The notes beneath the pieces were generated by a model that searched no databases, was not told where the DNA came from, and saw nothing but the letters and a program-made list of their open reading frames with translations. 64,000 nt of DNA from Kutzneria chonburiensis (GTDB lineage Bacteria; Actinomycetota; Actinomycetes; Mycobacteriales; Pseudonocardiaceae), in assembly GCF_028622115.1 (NCBI RefSeq), contig NZ_CP097263.1, positions 2,604,001-2,668,000 of the forward strand. The letters are read 5' to 3'. The position numbers were made by a program, and so were the translations under genes. Shown piece after piece: positions 42,660 to 51,119 of this stretch (position 1 is the stretch's first letter; every line of letters begins with the position of its first letter).

Positions 42660-42675
42660 GGGAAAGCGCTTACCC
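42660..42675. promoter_or_regulatory. LacI-type operator, copy 1 (GGGAAAGCGCTTACCC)
   Basis: A near-perfect 16-bp palindrome with central GC lies 32 nt before the alcohol dehydrogenase start and 35 nt upstream of the divergent dihydroorotate dehydrogenase homologue. Actinomycete sugar repressors of the LacI family bind such AAAGCGCTTT-type sites. An identical 16-mer occurs at 43782-43797. Confidence 0.75.
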
Positions 42676-42707
42676 TATACCTCGCCACACGACCCCGGGA
42701 GTGATCG

Positions 42708-43739
42708 ATGAGAGCGGTCCAGGTTATCGGCTACGGCGAACGAATCCGGGTGACCGAGGTCGACGAGCCCAAGGTGGTGGACCCGCACGACGTGGTCGTC
42801 CGCATCGCCGGGGCCGGCATCTGCCGCACCGACGTGCACATCCTCGACGGTCAGCTGGCCGAGGCGTTCAAGCTGACGCTGCCGTACACGCTCGGACACG
42901 AGAACGCGGGTTGGGTGCACGAGGTGGGGCCGGCGGTGACAACGGTGTCACCCGGTGATCCGGTGATCGTGCATCCTGCGGTCACATGCGGACTGTGCAC
43001 GGCGTGCCGATCGGGCAACGACATGCATTGCGGCACATGGCGATTCCCCGGCGTCGACGGTTGGCACGGCGGTTACGCCGAACTGCTGCGGACCAGCGTC
43101 CGGTCGCTGGTCAAGCTGGCGCCGAAGACCGATCCGACCAGGCTGGCGCCGCACGCCGACGCAGGTCTGACAGCCATCCACGCCGTCAAGCGGTTGGCGC
43201 CCTTCACCTATCCCGGCAGCACGGTCGTGGTGATCGGCTTCGGCGGCCTCGGACACCTGGCCGTGCAACTGCTGCGAGTGTTGACCACGGCCCGGATCCT
43301 GGTGGTGGAGGCCGATCCGGCCCGGCTGGAGTGGGCCCGCGGCTACCCGGTGGACGCGGTGCATTCCAGTGGCGATGACGGTGGCCTGTCGGCGGTGCTG
43401 GACGAGACCAACGGCCTCGGCGCGGATGCGGTGCTGGACCTGGTGGGCGAGGGCCGCGCCCCTGAACAGGCGATGCGCATGCTCCGCAAGGGCGGCGTCT
43501 ACTCGATCGTCGGCTACGGCGGCGAGGTCACGCTCAACCACCTGGACATGATCAACCGTGAGCTCGTGGTGATCGGCAACCAGATCGGCTCGCACCGGGA
43601 CCTGGTCGACCTGATGGAGCTGGACCGTTCCGGCCGGGTCGTGCTGCACACCCGATGCTTCCCCCTTGACCAAGCGGCCGACGTGCTGGCCGAGGTGGCG
43701 GCCGGTCGGGTGCCCGGAAGGGCCGTGCTGGTGCCGTGA
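42708..43739 (+). CDS. Zinc-dependent alcohol dehydrogenase
   Basis: A 343-residue medium-chain dehydrogenase. Catalytic zinc ligands are in GICRTDVH and GHENAG; the structural zinc cysteines are in CGLCTACRSGNDMHC. The Rossmann motif is VVVIGFGGLGHLAVQLL. It resembles NAD(P)-dependent alcohol or polyol dehydrogenases. ATG 42708 has GGGAG 6 nt upstream. The operator 32 nt before it is shared with the sugar ABC importer, so it may oxidise an imported sugar, polyol or a derived aldehyde/alcohol. Confidence 0.92.
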   Translation: MRAVQVIGYGERIRVTEVDEPKVVDPHDVVVRIAGAGICRTDVHILDGQLAEAFKLTLPYTLGHENAGWVHEVGPAVTTVSPGDPVIVHPAVTCGLCTACRSGNDMHCGTWRFPGVDGWHGGYAELLRTSVRSLVKLAPKTDPTRLAPHADAGLTAIHAVKRLAPFTYPGSTVVVIGFGGLGHLAVQLLRVLTTARILVVEADPARLEWARGYPVDAVHSSGDDGGLSAVLDETNGLGADAVLDLVGEGRAPEQAMRMLRKGGVYSIVGYGGEVTLNHLDMINRELVVIGNQIGSHRDLVDLMELDRSGRVVLHTRCFPLDQAADVLAEVAAGRVPGRAVLVP

Positions 43740-43781
43740 GCCTTGACAGCCGGGCCGGGGGCGACGACTGTGGGGCGACCA

Positions 43782-43797
43782 GGGAAAGCGCTTACCC
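43782..43797. promoter_or_regulatory. LacI-type operator, copy 2 (GGGAAAGCGCTTACCC)
   Basis: Identical to 42660-42675. It lies 21 nt before the ATG of the sugar ABC ATPase gene, so a bound repressor would block transcription or initiation of the importer operon. Confidence 0.75.
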
Positions 43798-43818
43798 CGA
43801 TCTCCGCCGGGAGGCTCG

Positions 43819-45315
43819 ATGGCGAGTTCGGCCGAGCTGCTGACGATGCGGGGCGTACGCAAGGCGTTCGCCGGCACGACCGCGCTGGACGACGTGTCGC
43901 TGAGCGTGCGGGCGGGCGAGGTGCACGCGGTTGTCGGCGAGAACGGCGCTGGCAAGTCGACCCTGATGAAGGTGCTCGCCGGCCTGTACCAGCCTGATGC
44001 CGGCGAGCTCGCCCTGGACGGCCGCGTGGTGCGGTTCCAGCATCCCCGTCAGGCCATGGCCGCCGGGATCAGCCTGGTGCATCAGGAGTTCAGCCTGTTG
44101 CCTGACCGCACCGTGGCCGAGAACGTCTTCCTGGGCCGGGAACCGACCAGACGGCTGCGGGTGGACCGGCGGGCCATGGTCTCCCGGACCGCCTCGCTGC
44201 TGGCCGAGTCCGGTGTGGACACCGTGTCGCCGCGCGCGCTGGTTCGGCATCTTTCCGTGGCCCAGCAGCAGAACGTGGAGATCGCCAAGGCCCTCGTGCA
44301 CCGGCCGCGCATCCTCGTGCTCGACGAGCCCACCGCCGCCCTTGCACCACACGAGGTTGACGCCCTGTTCACGCGATTACGCGCGATGGTCCAACGTGGA
44401 CTGACCGTCGTCTACATCTCGCACCGGCTGTCCGAGGTGTTCCAGTTGGCCGACCGGGTCACCGTGCTCAAGGACGGCCGCCTGGTGGACACAGTGGACA
44501 CCAGTGCCATCACTCCCGCCGACCTGGTCCGCATGATGGTCGGCCGCGAGCTCTCCAGCCACTACTTCCCTTCCCGGGCAACTAATCCCGGCCACGGCCC
44601 GGTCGTGTTGCGCGTAACCGGCGGCAGCAACGACGTCGTACACGACATCGACCTTGTCCTGCGCGGTGGCGACATCGTCGGGCTGGCCGGCCTCGACGGC
44701 TCCGGGCGATCCGAGCTGGCCCGGGCGCTGTTCGGCGTGCAGCCCTTCACCCGCGGCACCATCGAGATCGACGGCCGCTCGCGGCGGCTGACCTCGCCCC
44801 GTGCAGCCATCCGAGCCGGCATCGCCTTCCTCACCGCCGACCGCAAGGTTGAGGGTCTCGCGCTCCCCCTTTCCGCCCGTGACAACGGCTTGTTGGCCGC
44901 CCGTGCCCTCAGCGGCCGTGTCGCCGCCACCGCCTTGCGGACGTTGTCCGAGCTCACCACCAAGGTCGGCCTCCGCCCCGAGGCCTTGTCCCGGGAGAGC
45001 CGCCTGCTGTCCGGCGGCAACCAGCAGAAGGTCGTCCTGGTCAAGTGGCTCGCCACCAAGGCCCGGGTCTACCTGTTCGACGAGCCCACCCGCGGCGTCG
45101 ACATCGGCGCCAAGGCCGGCATCCACGACCTCATGCGCCAGCTGGCCGCCGACGGCGCCGCCATCTTGATGATCTCCTCCGAGCTCCCCGAGATCATCGG
45201 CATGAGCGACCACATCCTGGTCATGCGCGACGGCCGCATAGCCGGCCAACTGCCCGCCGGCAGCGGCGAGCCCGAGATCATGGCCTTGGCCAGCGGACAG
45301 GCCGTGCCCGTATGA
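43819..45315 (+). CDS. Sugar ABC importer, two-domain ATPase (RbsA/XylG type)
   Basis: A 498-residue ATPase with two ABC domains. Domain 1 has Walker A GENGAGKST (residues 40-48), signature LSVAQQQ and Walker B ILVLDEPTAAL. Domain 2 has the degenerate Walker A GLDGSGRSE (Arg in place of Lys, usual in this family), signature LSGGNQQK and YLFDEPTRGVD. It energises import of a monosaccharide or polyol. GGGAGG precedes the ATG. It overlaps the first permease by 4 nt. Confidence 0.94.
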   Translation: MASSAELLTMRGVRKAFAGTTALDDVSLSVRAGEVHAVVGENGAGKSTLMKVLAGLYQPDAGELALDGRVVRFQHPRQAMAAGISLVHQEFSLLPDRTVAENVFLGREPTRRLRVDRRAMVSRTASLLAESGVDTVSPRALVRHLSVAQQQNVEIAKALVHRPRILVLDEPTAALAPHEVDALFTRLRAMVQRGLTVVYISHRLSEVFQLADRVTVLKDGRLVDTVDTSAITPADLVRMMVGRELSSHYFPSRATNPGHGPVVLRVTGGSNDVVHDIDLVLRGGDIVGLAGLDGSGRSELARALFGVQPFTRGTIEIDGRSRRLTSPRAAIRAGIAFLTADRKVEGLALPLSARDNGLLAARALSGRVAATALRTLSELTTKVGLRPEALSRESRLLSGGNQQKVVLVKWLATKARVYLFDEPTRGVDIGAKAGIHDLMRQLAADGAAILMISSELPEIIGMSDHILVMRDGRIAGQLPAGSGEPEIMALASGQAVPV

Positions 45316-46262
45316 CCACCGCAGGCCGACTGAACGGGTCCAGCCGGCCGATCTGGCTGGTGCTGGTGCTGCTGTTCGGCGTCGCGTGGCTGGTGGTTGC
45401 CCTGGACGGCGGCAACTTCGTGGCGCTGCCCAACCTACAGAACATCGCCCAGTCGTCGGTCGCGTTGGGGCTGGTTGCGGTGGGCCAGAGTCTGGTGGTG
45501 CTGGCGGGGTCGCTGGACCTGTCGGTGGCCTACGTGGTCAGCGTGGCCGCCGTGTCGACGTCGGTGGTGATGGGCGGCACGGGCAACATCCCGCTGGGCA
45601 TCACGGCCGCGCTGGTGATCGGGGCGGTGATCGGCCTCGGCAACGGCGTGATCATCGTGGGCCTGCGGGTGAACCCGTTCATCGCGACGCTGGGCATGTC
45701 GCTGGTGGTGCGCGGCATCCTCAACGCGCTGTTCGACAACTTCGCCGGCAGCGTGCCGGAGGCCTTCCAGTCGCTGGGCTACGACGCGATCGCCGGTGTG
45801 CCGGTGAGCGTGTTCCTGCTGGCCGCGGTGGTCGCCGGGGCGTGGTTGCTGTTGCACCGCACCAGGTTCGGCTACCACCTGTACGCCGTCGGCGGCAACG
45901 TGGAGGCCGCGCGGGCATCCGGCATCCGCACCGGTCGGGTGGTCGTGATCGCCCACGTCCTCGCCGGCATGTGCGCCGCCGCCAGCGGCATGTTCCTGGC
46001 CAGCCGCCTCGGTGCCGGCGCGCCCTGGGTCGGACCGGATGGCGGCTACGACCTGGAGTCGATCGCCGCGGTGGTCCTCGGCGGCACCGCGCTGGCCGGC
46101 GGCCGCGGGCGGCTCCTCGGCACCGTCGCGGCCGTGCTGATGCTGGCCGTGCTGGACAGCGTGTTCAACCAGTTCCAGGCCAACGCCTTCGTGCAGACCC
46201 TGGTCCGCGGCGTGATCATCATCGCCGCGGTCGCGCTGTACGCCTTCCGGGAGCGGCCATGA
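45312..46262 (+). CDS. Sugar ABC importer permease 1 (RbsC type)
   Basis: A 316-residue membrane protein with about 8-10 transmembrane helices. Family landmarks are VALGLVAVGQSLVVLAGSLD then LSVAYVVSVAA, GLRVNPFIATLGMSLVVRGI, YAVGGNVEAARASGI and IAAVVLGGTALAGGRG. ATGA overlap joins it to the ATPase and to permease 2. Confidence 0.93.
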   Translation: MTTAGRLNGSSRPIWLVLVLLFGVAWLVVALDGGNFVALPNLQNIAQSSVALGLVAVGQSLVVLAGSLDLSVAYVVSVAAVSTSVVMGGTGNIPLGITAALVIGAVIGLGNGVIIVGLRVNPFIATLGMSLVVRGILNALFDNFAGSVPEAFQSLGYDAIAGVPVSVFLLAAVVAGAWLLLHRTRFGYHLYAVGGNVEAARASGIRTGRVVVIAHVLAGMCAAASGMFLASRLGAGAPWVGPDGGYDLESIAAVVLGGTALAGGRGRLLGTVAAVLMLAVLDSVFNQFQANAFVQTLVRGVIIIAAVALYAFRERP

Positions 46263-47197
46263 CCACCGCCGTGGCTCTGCGTCGGATCGCGCCGATCTGG
46301 GTGGTGCTGGTCGTCGTGCTGGCCGGCATCGTCTGGCGGGACCCGACCTTCGCCGACCCGCCGACGTTCCTGGCCTTCGTCAAGCGTTCGGCGCCGCTGG
46401 CGGTGTTGGCGCTGGGCCAACTCTTCGTGGTCGTGGCCGGCGAACTCGATCTCTCGGTCGGCGCGGTGATCACGGCCTGCGTGGTGGCGGCGGCGCGGCT
46501 CGGGGAGGGCGATCCCGGCCGCACCTGGTGGATCATCCTGCTGGTGCTGGCCTTCGGCGCGGCGGTGGGCGTGATCAACGGGCTCATCACGACGGTGCTG
46601 CGGGTGCCGTCGTTCATCACCACGCTGGGCATGATGCTGGTGCTGAGCGGCGCGGTGTTCCTGTGGACCGGCGGCTCGCCGACCGGCGCGCTCGCGGAGA
46701 ACTTCCGGCAGTTCGGCCGGGAAGGCATCGGGCCGATCCCGTACGCCGTCGTGGTCCTCGTGATGATCGCGGTCGCAGCGCACTTCCTGTTGCACCACAG
46801 TCGATTCGGCCACCAGGTGTTCGCCACCGGCGGCGGCACGCGCGCGGCGGAGCTGTCCGGAGTGGCGGTGCGCCGCGTCAAGATCGCCAGCTTCACGCTG
46901 TCCGGTCTGCTGGCGGCGGCCGCGGCGATCCTGCTCGCCGGCTTCGCCGGGCTGTCGGCCAACGCCGGCCAGGGCTACGACTTCCAGTCCATCTCGGCGG
47001 TGGTCCTCGGCGGCGCGGTACTCGGTGGCGGCCGTGGCGGCATCGGGGCCGCGCTGGGTGGAGCCTTTGCCCTGCAAGCGATGTTCACCCTGCTCAACCT
47101 GCTCGGCATGGCCGCGCCGCTACGCGACACCGTGCAGGGCCTGCTCATCGTCGCGGCCGTGGCCTACGCCGCCCACCGGCTGCGGCGCAACCGCTGA
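46259..47197 (+). CDS. Sugar ABC importer permease 2 (RbsC type)
   Basis: A 312-residue RbsC-like permease similar in design to permease 1: LAVLALGQLFVVVAGELDLS, VLRVPSFITTLGMMLVLSGA, FATGGGTRAAELSGV, ISAVVLGGAVLGGGRGG. Two different permease genes suggest a heterodimeric channel, as in some xylose- or ribose-type systems. Coupled by 4-nt overlap to permease 1 and followed after 15 nt by the binding protein. Confidence 0.93.
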   Translation: MTTAVALRRIAPIWVVLVVVLAGIVWRDPTFADPPTFLAFVKRSAPLAVLALGQLFVVVAGELDLSVGAVITACVVAAARLGEGDPGRTWWIILLVLAFGAAVGVINGLITTVLRVPSFITTLGMMLVLSGAVFLWTGGSPTGALAENFRQFGREGIGPIPYAVVVLVMIAVAAHFLLHHSRFGHQVFATGGGTRAAELSGVAVRRVKIASFTLSGLLAAAAAILLAGFAGLSANAGQGYDFQSISAVVLGGAVLGGGRGGIGAALGGAFALQAMFTLLNLLGMAAPLRDTVQGLLIVAAVAYAAHRLRRNR

Positions 47198-47212
47198 CCG
47201 AAAGGAGATGCC

Positions 47213-48388
47213 ATGTCCCGGAAGGTACTCGTGCTCGCGGCGGCGCTGCTGGCGGTCACCGCGTGCACCTCGACCAAGCCGCCCGGTGCGGTTGGCCCGA
47301 GCACGACCGGACCAACCGACGCCAGCCAGTCCAAGTTCTTCAACCAGGCCGACTTCGACCGTCAGCTCAAGCAGCGAACCCAGACGCCACAGGGTGATCC
47401 GGCCACGCCGTGGACGCAGACCATCGATGCGTCCTTTGTGGACACCTCGAAGTACAGGAAGGACCCCAAGTGGCACCTGTGCTTCTCCAACGCCAGCGTC
47501 AGCAATCCCTGGCGGGTCACCGGCCTGACCACGATGAAGGCCGAGGTGGCGCTGCACCCGGAGATCGGCGACTTCACGGTCGACGACGCGCAGGGCAAGG
47601 ACGACAAGCAGATCTCCGACCTGTCCGACCTGCTGTCCCGCAACTGCGACGCCCTGATCATCTCGCCCAACACGACCGATGCGCTGACCCCGGCCGTGAC
47701 CAAGGCGTGCCAGAGCGGCATCCCGATCGTGGTGTTCGACCGGGGCGTCAACACGGACTGCCCGGTCTCGGTGGTGCACCCGATCGGCGGTTACGCGTTC
47801 GGCGCGGCCGCCGCCGAGTTCGAGGCGCAGCGGATCCCCAAGGGCGGCAAGGTGCTCGCGCTGCGCATCCTGCCCGGCGTCGACACGCTGGAGAACCGCT
47901 GGGCCGCGGCGAAGTCCATCTTCGCCAAGGCCGGCGCGAACGTCGTCGGCGTCGAGTTCACCGACGGCGATCCGGCCAAGACCAAGACGATCGTGTCCGA
48001 CTACATCAGCCGTTTCGGCACGCTCGACGCGGTGTGGATGGACGCAGGCGCGACCACGACCGCGGCGGTGGAGGCGTTCCAGGACGCCGGCAAGCCGGTG
48101 CCGCCGATCGACGGCGAGGACCAGCAGGACTTCCTGGAGCTGTGGCAGCAGCAGAACCTGACCGCCATCGCCCCCACCTACCCGGTCTACGAGTGGCGCA
48201 CGGCCGTGATCGCCGCGGTCGACATCCTGTCCGGCAAGCAGGTGCCCAAGGAATGGATTCTGCCCCAGCCGGTCATCACCAAGGACACGTTGTCGCAGTT
48301 CATCACGCCCGGAATGCCGCCGTTGTTCTATTCGACGTGCGGCTGCCAGAAAATGCCGGGATTCCCGCAGACCTGGGGCGGGAAATAA
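47213..48388 (+). CDS. Sugar ABC importer substrate-binding lipoprotein
   Basis: A 391-residue lipoprotein. The signal peptide ends with a lipobox (LLAVTAC, Cys near residue 19) followed by a Thr/Pro linker. The mature part is a type I periplasmic-binding protein (Peripla_BP_4): HLCFSNASVSNPWRVTGLTT, LISNCDALIISPNTTDALTP-like segment and IPIVVFDRGVNTDCPVSVVH. AAAGGAGAT is a strong ribosome-binding site. Its closeness to the ATPase and permeases makes it the specificity subunit. The ligand cannot be told from sequence. Confidence 0.92.
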   Translation: MSRKVLVLAAALLAVTACTSTKPPGAVGPSTTGPTDASQSKFFNQADFDRQLKQRTQTPQGDPATPWTQTIDASFVDTSKYRKDPKWHLCFSNASVSNPWRVTGLTTMKAEVALHPEIGDFTVDDAQGKDDKQISDLSDLLSRNCDALIISPNTTDALTPAVTKACQSGIPIVVFDRGVNTDCPVSVVHPIGGYAFGAAAAEFEAQRIPKGGKVLALRILPGVDTLENRWAAAKSIFAKAGANVVGVEFTDGDPAKTKTIVSDYISRFGTLDAVWMDAGATTTAAVEAFQDAGKPVPPIDGEDQQDFLELWQQQNLTAIAPTYPVYEWRTAVIAAVDILSGKQVPKEWILPQPVITKDTLSQFITPGMPPLFYSTCGCQKMPGFPQTWGGK

Positions 48389-48391
48389 TCG

Positions 48392-48739
48392 TCACACCGT
48401 GACGGTGACGTCCACCCTGTTCTTTCGCAGCCGCTGCGCGACGGCGTGCCCGGTGACCGGACCGCCCGGCAGGTCCACGGTCAGCGGGCCGCCGTCGCCG
48501 GTGAAGTTGCGCCACCAGCTCTTCGAGTCGGCCATCATCACCTGGATGGTGACCACGGCGCCGGCGCGCTTGTAGGCCACCGGCGTGCTGAAGGTGCGCC
48601 CGGACCGCCGGCCGGTGTAGCTGACCTCGGTGAGGTAGCGGCGGACCACCCGACCGAACAGCCGCGACGAGCGCAATCGCAGCATTCGGCCGTTGAATCC
48701 GCTGACCACGCGACCGGCCACCGTTCCCTGGAAATTCAT
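48392..48739 (-). CDS. Deazaflavin (F420)-dependent nitroreductase-family protein
   Basis: A 115-residue split-barrel protein of the DUF385/Ddn family: VSYTGRRSGRTFSTPVAYKR, then SKSWWRNFTGDGGPLTVDLP. It is probably an F420H2-dependent quinone or nitro reductase. GGAGG lies upstream of ATG 48739. It is divergent from a TetR gene, with a palindromic operator between them, so it is the probable target. Confidence 0.88.
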   Translation of the reverse strand: MNFQGTVAGRVVSGFNGRMLRLRSSRLFGRVVRRYLTEVSYTGRRSGRTFSTPVAYKRAGAVVTIQVMMADSKSWWRNFTGDGGPLTVDLPGGPVTGHAVAQRLRKNRVDVTVTV

Positions 48740-48780
48740 CGGTCCTCCATTCTGGGCGATTACCGAAACGGTATCACCAG

Positions 48781-48802
48781 AAGTGGAGCACCTAGTCCAC
48801 TT
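48781..48802. promoter_or_regulatory. TetR-type operator between reductase and TetR genes
   Basis: A perfect 7-bp inverted repeat AAGTGGA - 8 nt - TCCACTT lies 17 nt before the TetR start and 41 nt upstream of the divergent reductase start. Its position suggests control of both genes. Confidence 0.65.
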
Positions 48803-48819
48803 ACGCTAAAGTGAGAGAC

Positions 48820-49479
48820 ATGAGCACCGCGACGTCTCACCTACGCTCGGACGCCGCCGAGAACCGCGGCCGCATCCTCGCCGTCGCCCGTGACCTGTTC
48901 GCCGAGCGCGGCCTCGACGTGCAGATGGCCACCATCGCCCGCCGGGCCGGTGTCGGCGTGGCCACCCTCTACCGCCGCTTCCCGACCAAGGAATCGCTGG
49001 TCAACGAGGTCTTCGCGGACCAGTTCGCGGCCTGCGTGGCCACCATGGACGCGGCCGTGGCCGATTCCGACCCGTGGCGCGGCCTGACCGGCGTGATCGA
49101 GCAGATCGCCGAGATGCAGGCCGCTGACCGGGGCTTCAGCGCCGTGTTCCTGGCGTCCTTCCCCACCACCGTCGAATTCCAGCGTGAGCACGCCCGCGCC
49201 CTGCGCGGCATCGAGCTGCTGATCGAGCGGGCCAAGCAGGCCGGGCAGCTGCGCCCCGACTTCGTGCCGGCCGACCTGACCCTGGTGTTGATGGCCAACA
49301 ACGGCATCGTCGCCGACACCCCGGAGGCGGCGCTGGCGACGTCCAAGCGCCTGGTCGCCTACCTGCTCGACTCGTTCCGCGCCGAGCACGCCCGGCCGCT
49401 GCCGCCACCGGCCACCGTCGCGCTGGCCGACGTGCTGCCTATCGCTTCTTGTCGAACTTCGCCTCGAGCCAATCCATGA
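48820..49479 (+). CDS. TetR-family transcriptional regulator
   Basis: A 219-residue repressor. The N-terminal helix-turn-helix is ARDLFAERGLDVQMATIARR, AGVGVATLYRRFPTKESLV. The C-terminal ligand domain includes LLIERAKQAGQLRPDFVPAD. ATG 48820 with GAGAG upstream is preferred over GTG 48811. Divergent from the F420-type reductase. Its last 41 nt overlap the convergent GNAT gene, so the C-terminal tail (SCRTSPRANP) may be non-essential. Confidence 0.92.
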   Translation: MSTATSHLRSDAAENRGRILAVARDLFAERGLDVQMATIARRAGVGVATLYRRFPTKESLVNEVFADQFAACVATMDAAVADSDPWRGLTGVIEQIAEMQAADRGFSAVFLASFPTTVEFQREHARALRGIELLIERAKQAGQLRPDFVPADLTLVLMANNGIVADTPEAALATSKRLVAYLLDSFRAEHARPLPPPATVALADVLPIASCRTSPRANP

Positions 49480-49774
49480 TCTCGTCGGTCACCGGGTCGG
49501 TCACGTCGGCGAACCCGTCGTGCTTGCCCAGATATGCCGCCACCGCCGGGCACACCGCCACGATCCGCAGGCCCGCCTCCTTGGTGTCGGCCAGGGCCTG
49601 CTCGATGAGCACAGTGGACAGTCCCTGGCCCCGATAGGCGTTGTTGACCTCCGTGTGATGGAAAACCCGCTGGCCGTCGCGGTCCAGGAAGGCCGCCAGG
49701 CCGGCCAGCTTGCCGTCGATCCGCAGCTCGTAGCGGTTGTCCTTGCGCAGCACCTCGGTGTCGGTCACACCCAT
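49439..49774 (-). CDS. Small GNAT-type N-acetyltransferase
   Basis: A 111-residue acetyltransferase-like protein: YELRIDGKLAGLAAFLDRDG, then the acetyl-CoA loop VNNAYRGQGLSTVLIEQALA and IVAVCPAVAAYLGKH. It matches the short YjdJ/GNAT_2-type group. ATG 49774 is the start. Both neighbours are on the opposite strand, and the 3' end overlaps the TetR gene by 41 nt. Confidence 0.88.
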   Translation of the reverse strand: MGVTDTEVLRKDNRYELRIDGKLAGLAAFLDRDGQRVFHHTEVNNAYRGQGLSTVLIEQALADTKEAGLRIVAVCPAVAAYLGKHDGFADVTDPVTDEIMDWLEAKFDKKR

Positions 49775-49804
49775 GATCTTAGGCTTCGCTGCGACAATGG
49801 GCCC

Positions 49805-50011
49805 ATGGCGCAGCACGTGAACAAGGGCATCCAGATGTTCGGCGGCACCATCAACGCCGACAACATCGCCGTCGGCGACAACGCGCACGCCGGCGACGAG
49901 ACCGGCGAGGCCGTGGAGACCAAGAACGTGGTCGACGGCAAGGTGCACAACGTGGTCCAGTCCGGCCGGATCGACTCGGTGGCCATCGGCGACGAGGACC
50001 CCACGAGCTGA
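49805..50011 (+). CDS. Tiny Gly/Asn/Asp-rich protein of unknown function
   Basis: A 68-residue acidic protein starting MAQHVNKGIQMFGGTINADN. It has a repeating small-residue pattern (GGTINADNIAVGDNA, then KNVVDGKVHNVVQSGRIDSV) and ends IAVGD-like again (VAIGDED). The GNIxVGDxA style recalls short beta-solenoid motifs found in some bacterial conflict-system proteins, but I cannot assign a family. It is divergent from the GNAT gene with 30 nt between. Codon bias is normal for the genome, so it is probably real. Confidence 0.6.
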   Translation: MAQHVNKGIQMFGGTINADNIAVGDNAHAGDETGEAVETKNVVDGKVHNVVQSGRIDSVAIGDEDPTS

Positions 50012-50115
50012 GGCCGCCGGCCCGACCTCACCCGGACCGACCCCGCCCGGCCGGCCGGATCGGAGCTCGGTCCGGGCCGACCACAATCGTGGGTGCCGCG
50101 ACCGAGCTCCCGCCG

Positions 50116-51042
50116 CTAGTGCACGAAGTCCGGGTCCACCTGCGCGGCAAGGTCTTCCCCGGCCCAGGCCCGGGCGTTGCGCAGGTGGAACTCCACCGCC
50201 AGCCGCTGGTACGCCACCCAATCGCGTTGGGCGCCGTCCAACGCGACACGGATCGTGTCGAGCGCGGCGAGGTTGTCCGGCTCCAGCTCGTCGACCGGCC
50301 GCACCTGACCGCGTTCGGCCGACCGGACGTGGTCCGAGCGCCCCAGCCAGCACAACAGGTCGTCGCCGACCTGATCACGCAGGAAATCCAGGTCGTCCTG
50401 GTCGCAGACCTTGTTGCCGATCACCGCGACCCGAATGCCGAAGTCCTTGGCGTAGCCCAGGTACTGCCGGTAGACGCCGACGCTGCGCAGCGTCGGCTCG
50501 CACACCAGCGCGGTGAGGTCGAACCGGGTGAACAGCCCGGAAGCGAAGGAGTCGGCGCCGGCGGTCATGTCGACCACGACGTACTCCCCGGCCTCGTCGG
50601 CCAGGTGGTTGAGCAGCAGCTCGGCCGCCCCGACCTTGGAGTGGTAGCAGGCGACGCCGAGGTCGTCGTCGGTGAAAGGCCCGGTCAGCGCCAGTCGCGC
50701 GCCGTCGACCTCCCGTACGCAGGCGGCGTAGATCGGGTTGTCCTCCACCACTTTCAGCAGCCGTGAGCCGCTGCCGGGCGGGGTCGTCTTGATCATCTGC
50801 GACGCCGCGGCGATGCGGGGATTGCTGCCGCGCAGCCAATCCTTGATCAGCGGCAGGTGGGCGCTGAGCGTGGGCAGCGTCAGCGCCTGCTCGTCGCTGG
50901 CGCCCAGCGCGGCGGCCAGGTGCTGGTTGATGTCGGCGTCGATGGCGAGCACGGGCGCGCCGGCGGCAACGAGCCGGCGGGTGAACAGCGCGGACAGCGT
51001 CGTCTTGCCGCTGCCGCCCTTGCCGACGAAGGCGATCTTCAT
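50116..51042 (-). CDS. CooC/MinD-like ATPase
   Basis: A 308-residue SIMIBI-class ATPase. It begins MKIAFVGKGGSGKTTLSALF (Walker A, residues 7-15), followed by VLAIDADINQHLAAALG and the switch region YVVVDMTAGADSFASGLFTR. The full KGGxGKT plus DAD(I)N pattern matches CooC-type metal-cofactor ATPases, but no carbon-monoxide dehydrogenase gene is nearby. It is divergent from an SCO5389-like gene; a Fur-like palindrome lies between them. Confidence 0.85.
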   Translation of the reverse strand: MKIAFVGKGGSGKTTLSALFTRRLVAAGAPVLAIDADINQHLAAALGASDEQALTLPTLSAHLPLIKDWLRGSNPRIAAASQMIKTTPPGSGSRLLKVVEDNPIYAACVREVDGARLALTGPFTDDDLGVACYHSKVGAAELLLNHLADEAGEYVVVDMTAGADSFASGLFTRFDLTALVCEPTLRSVGVYRQYLGYAKDFGIRVAVIGNKVCDQDDLDFLRDQVGDDLLCWLGRSDHVRSAERGQVRPVDELEPDNLAALDTIRVALDGAQRDWVAYQRLAVEFHLRNARAWAGEDLAAQVDPDFVH

Positions 51043-51056
51043 TCGGGTGACCCCTG

Positions 51057-51072
51057 TTGATAATGATTTCAA
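51057..51072. promoter_or_regulatory. AT-rich Fur-like palindrome
   Basis: TTGATAATGATTTCAA is an AT-rich imperfect palindrome (arms TTGA/TCAA) in GC-rich DNA. It contains GATAATGAT, the first repeat unit of the classical Fur box. It lies 14 nt upstream of the ATPase start and 47 nt upstream of the divergent gene. It may bind a Fur-family (Fur/Zur) regulator or may simply be a promoter. Confidence 0.4.
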
Positions 51073-51119
51073 TGTTCAGTAGAACGGTAGCAGCCCACGA
51101 TCACCGGAGGTTCGAGCCC

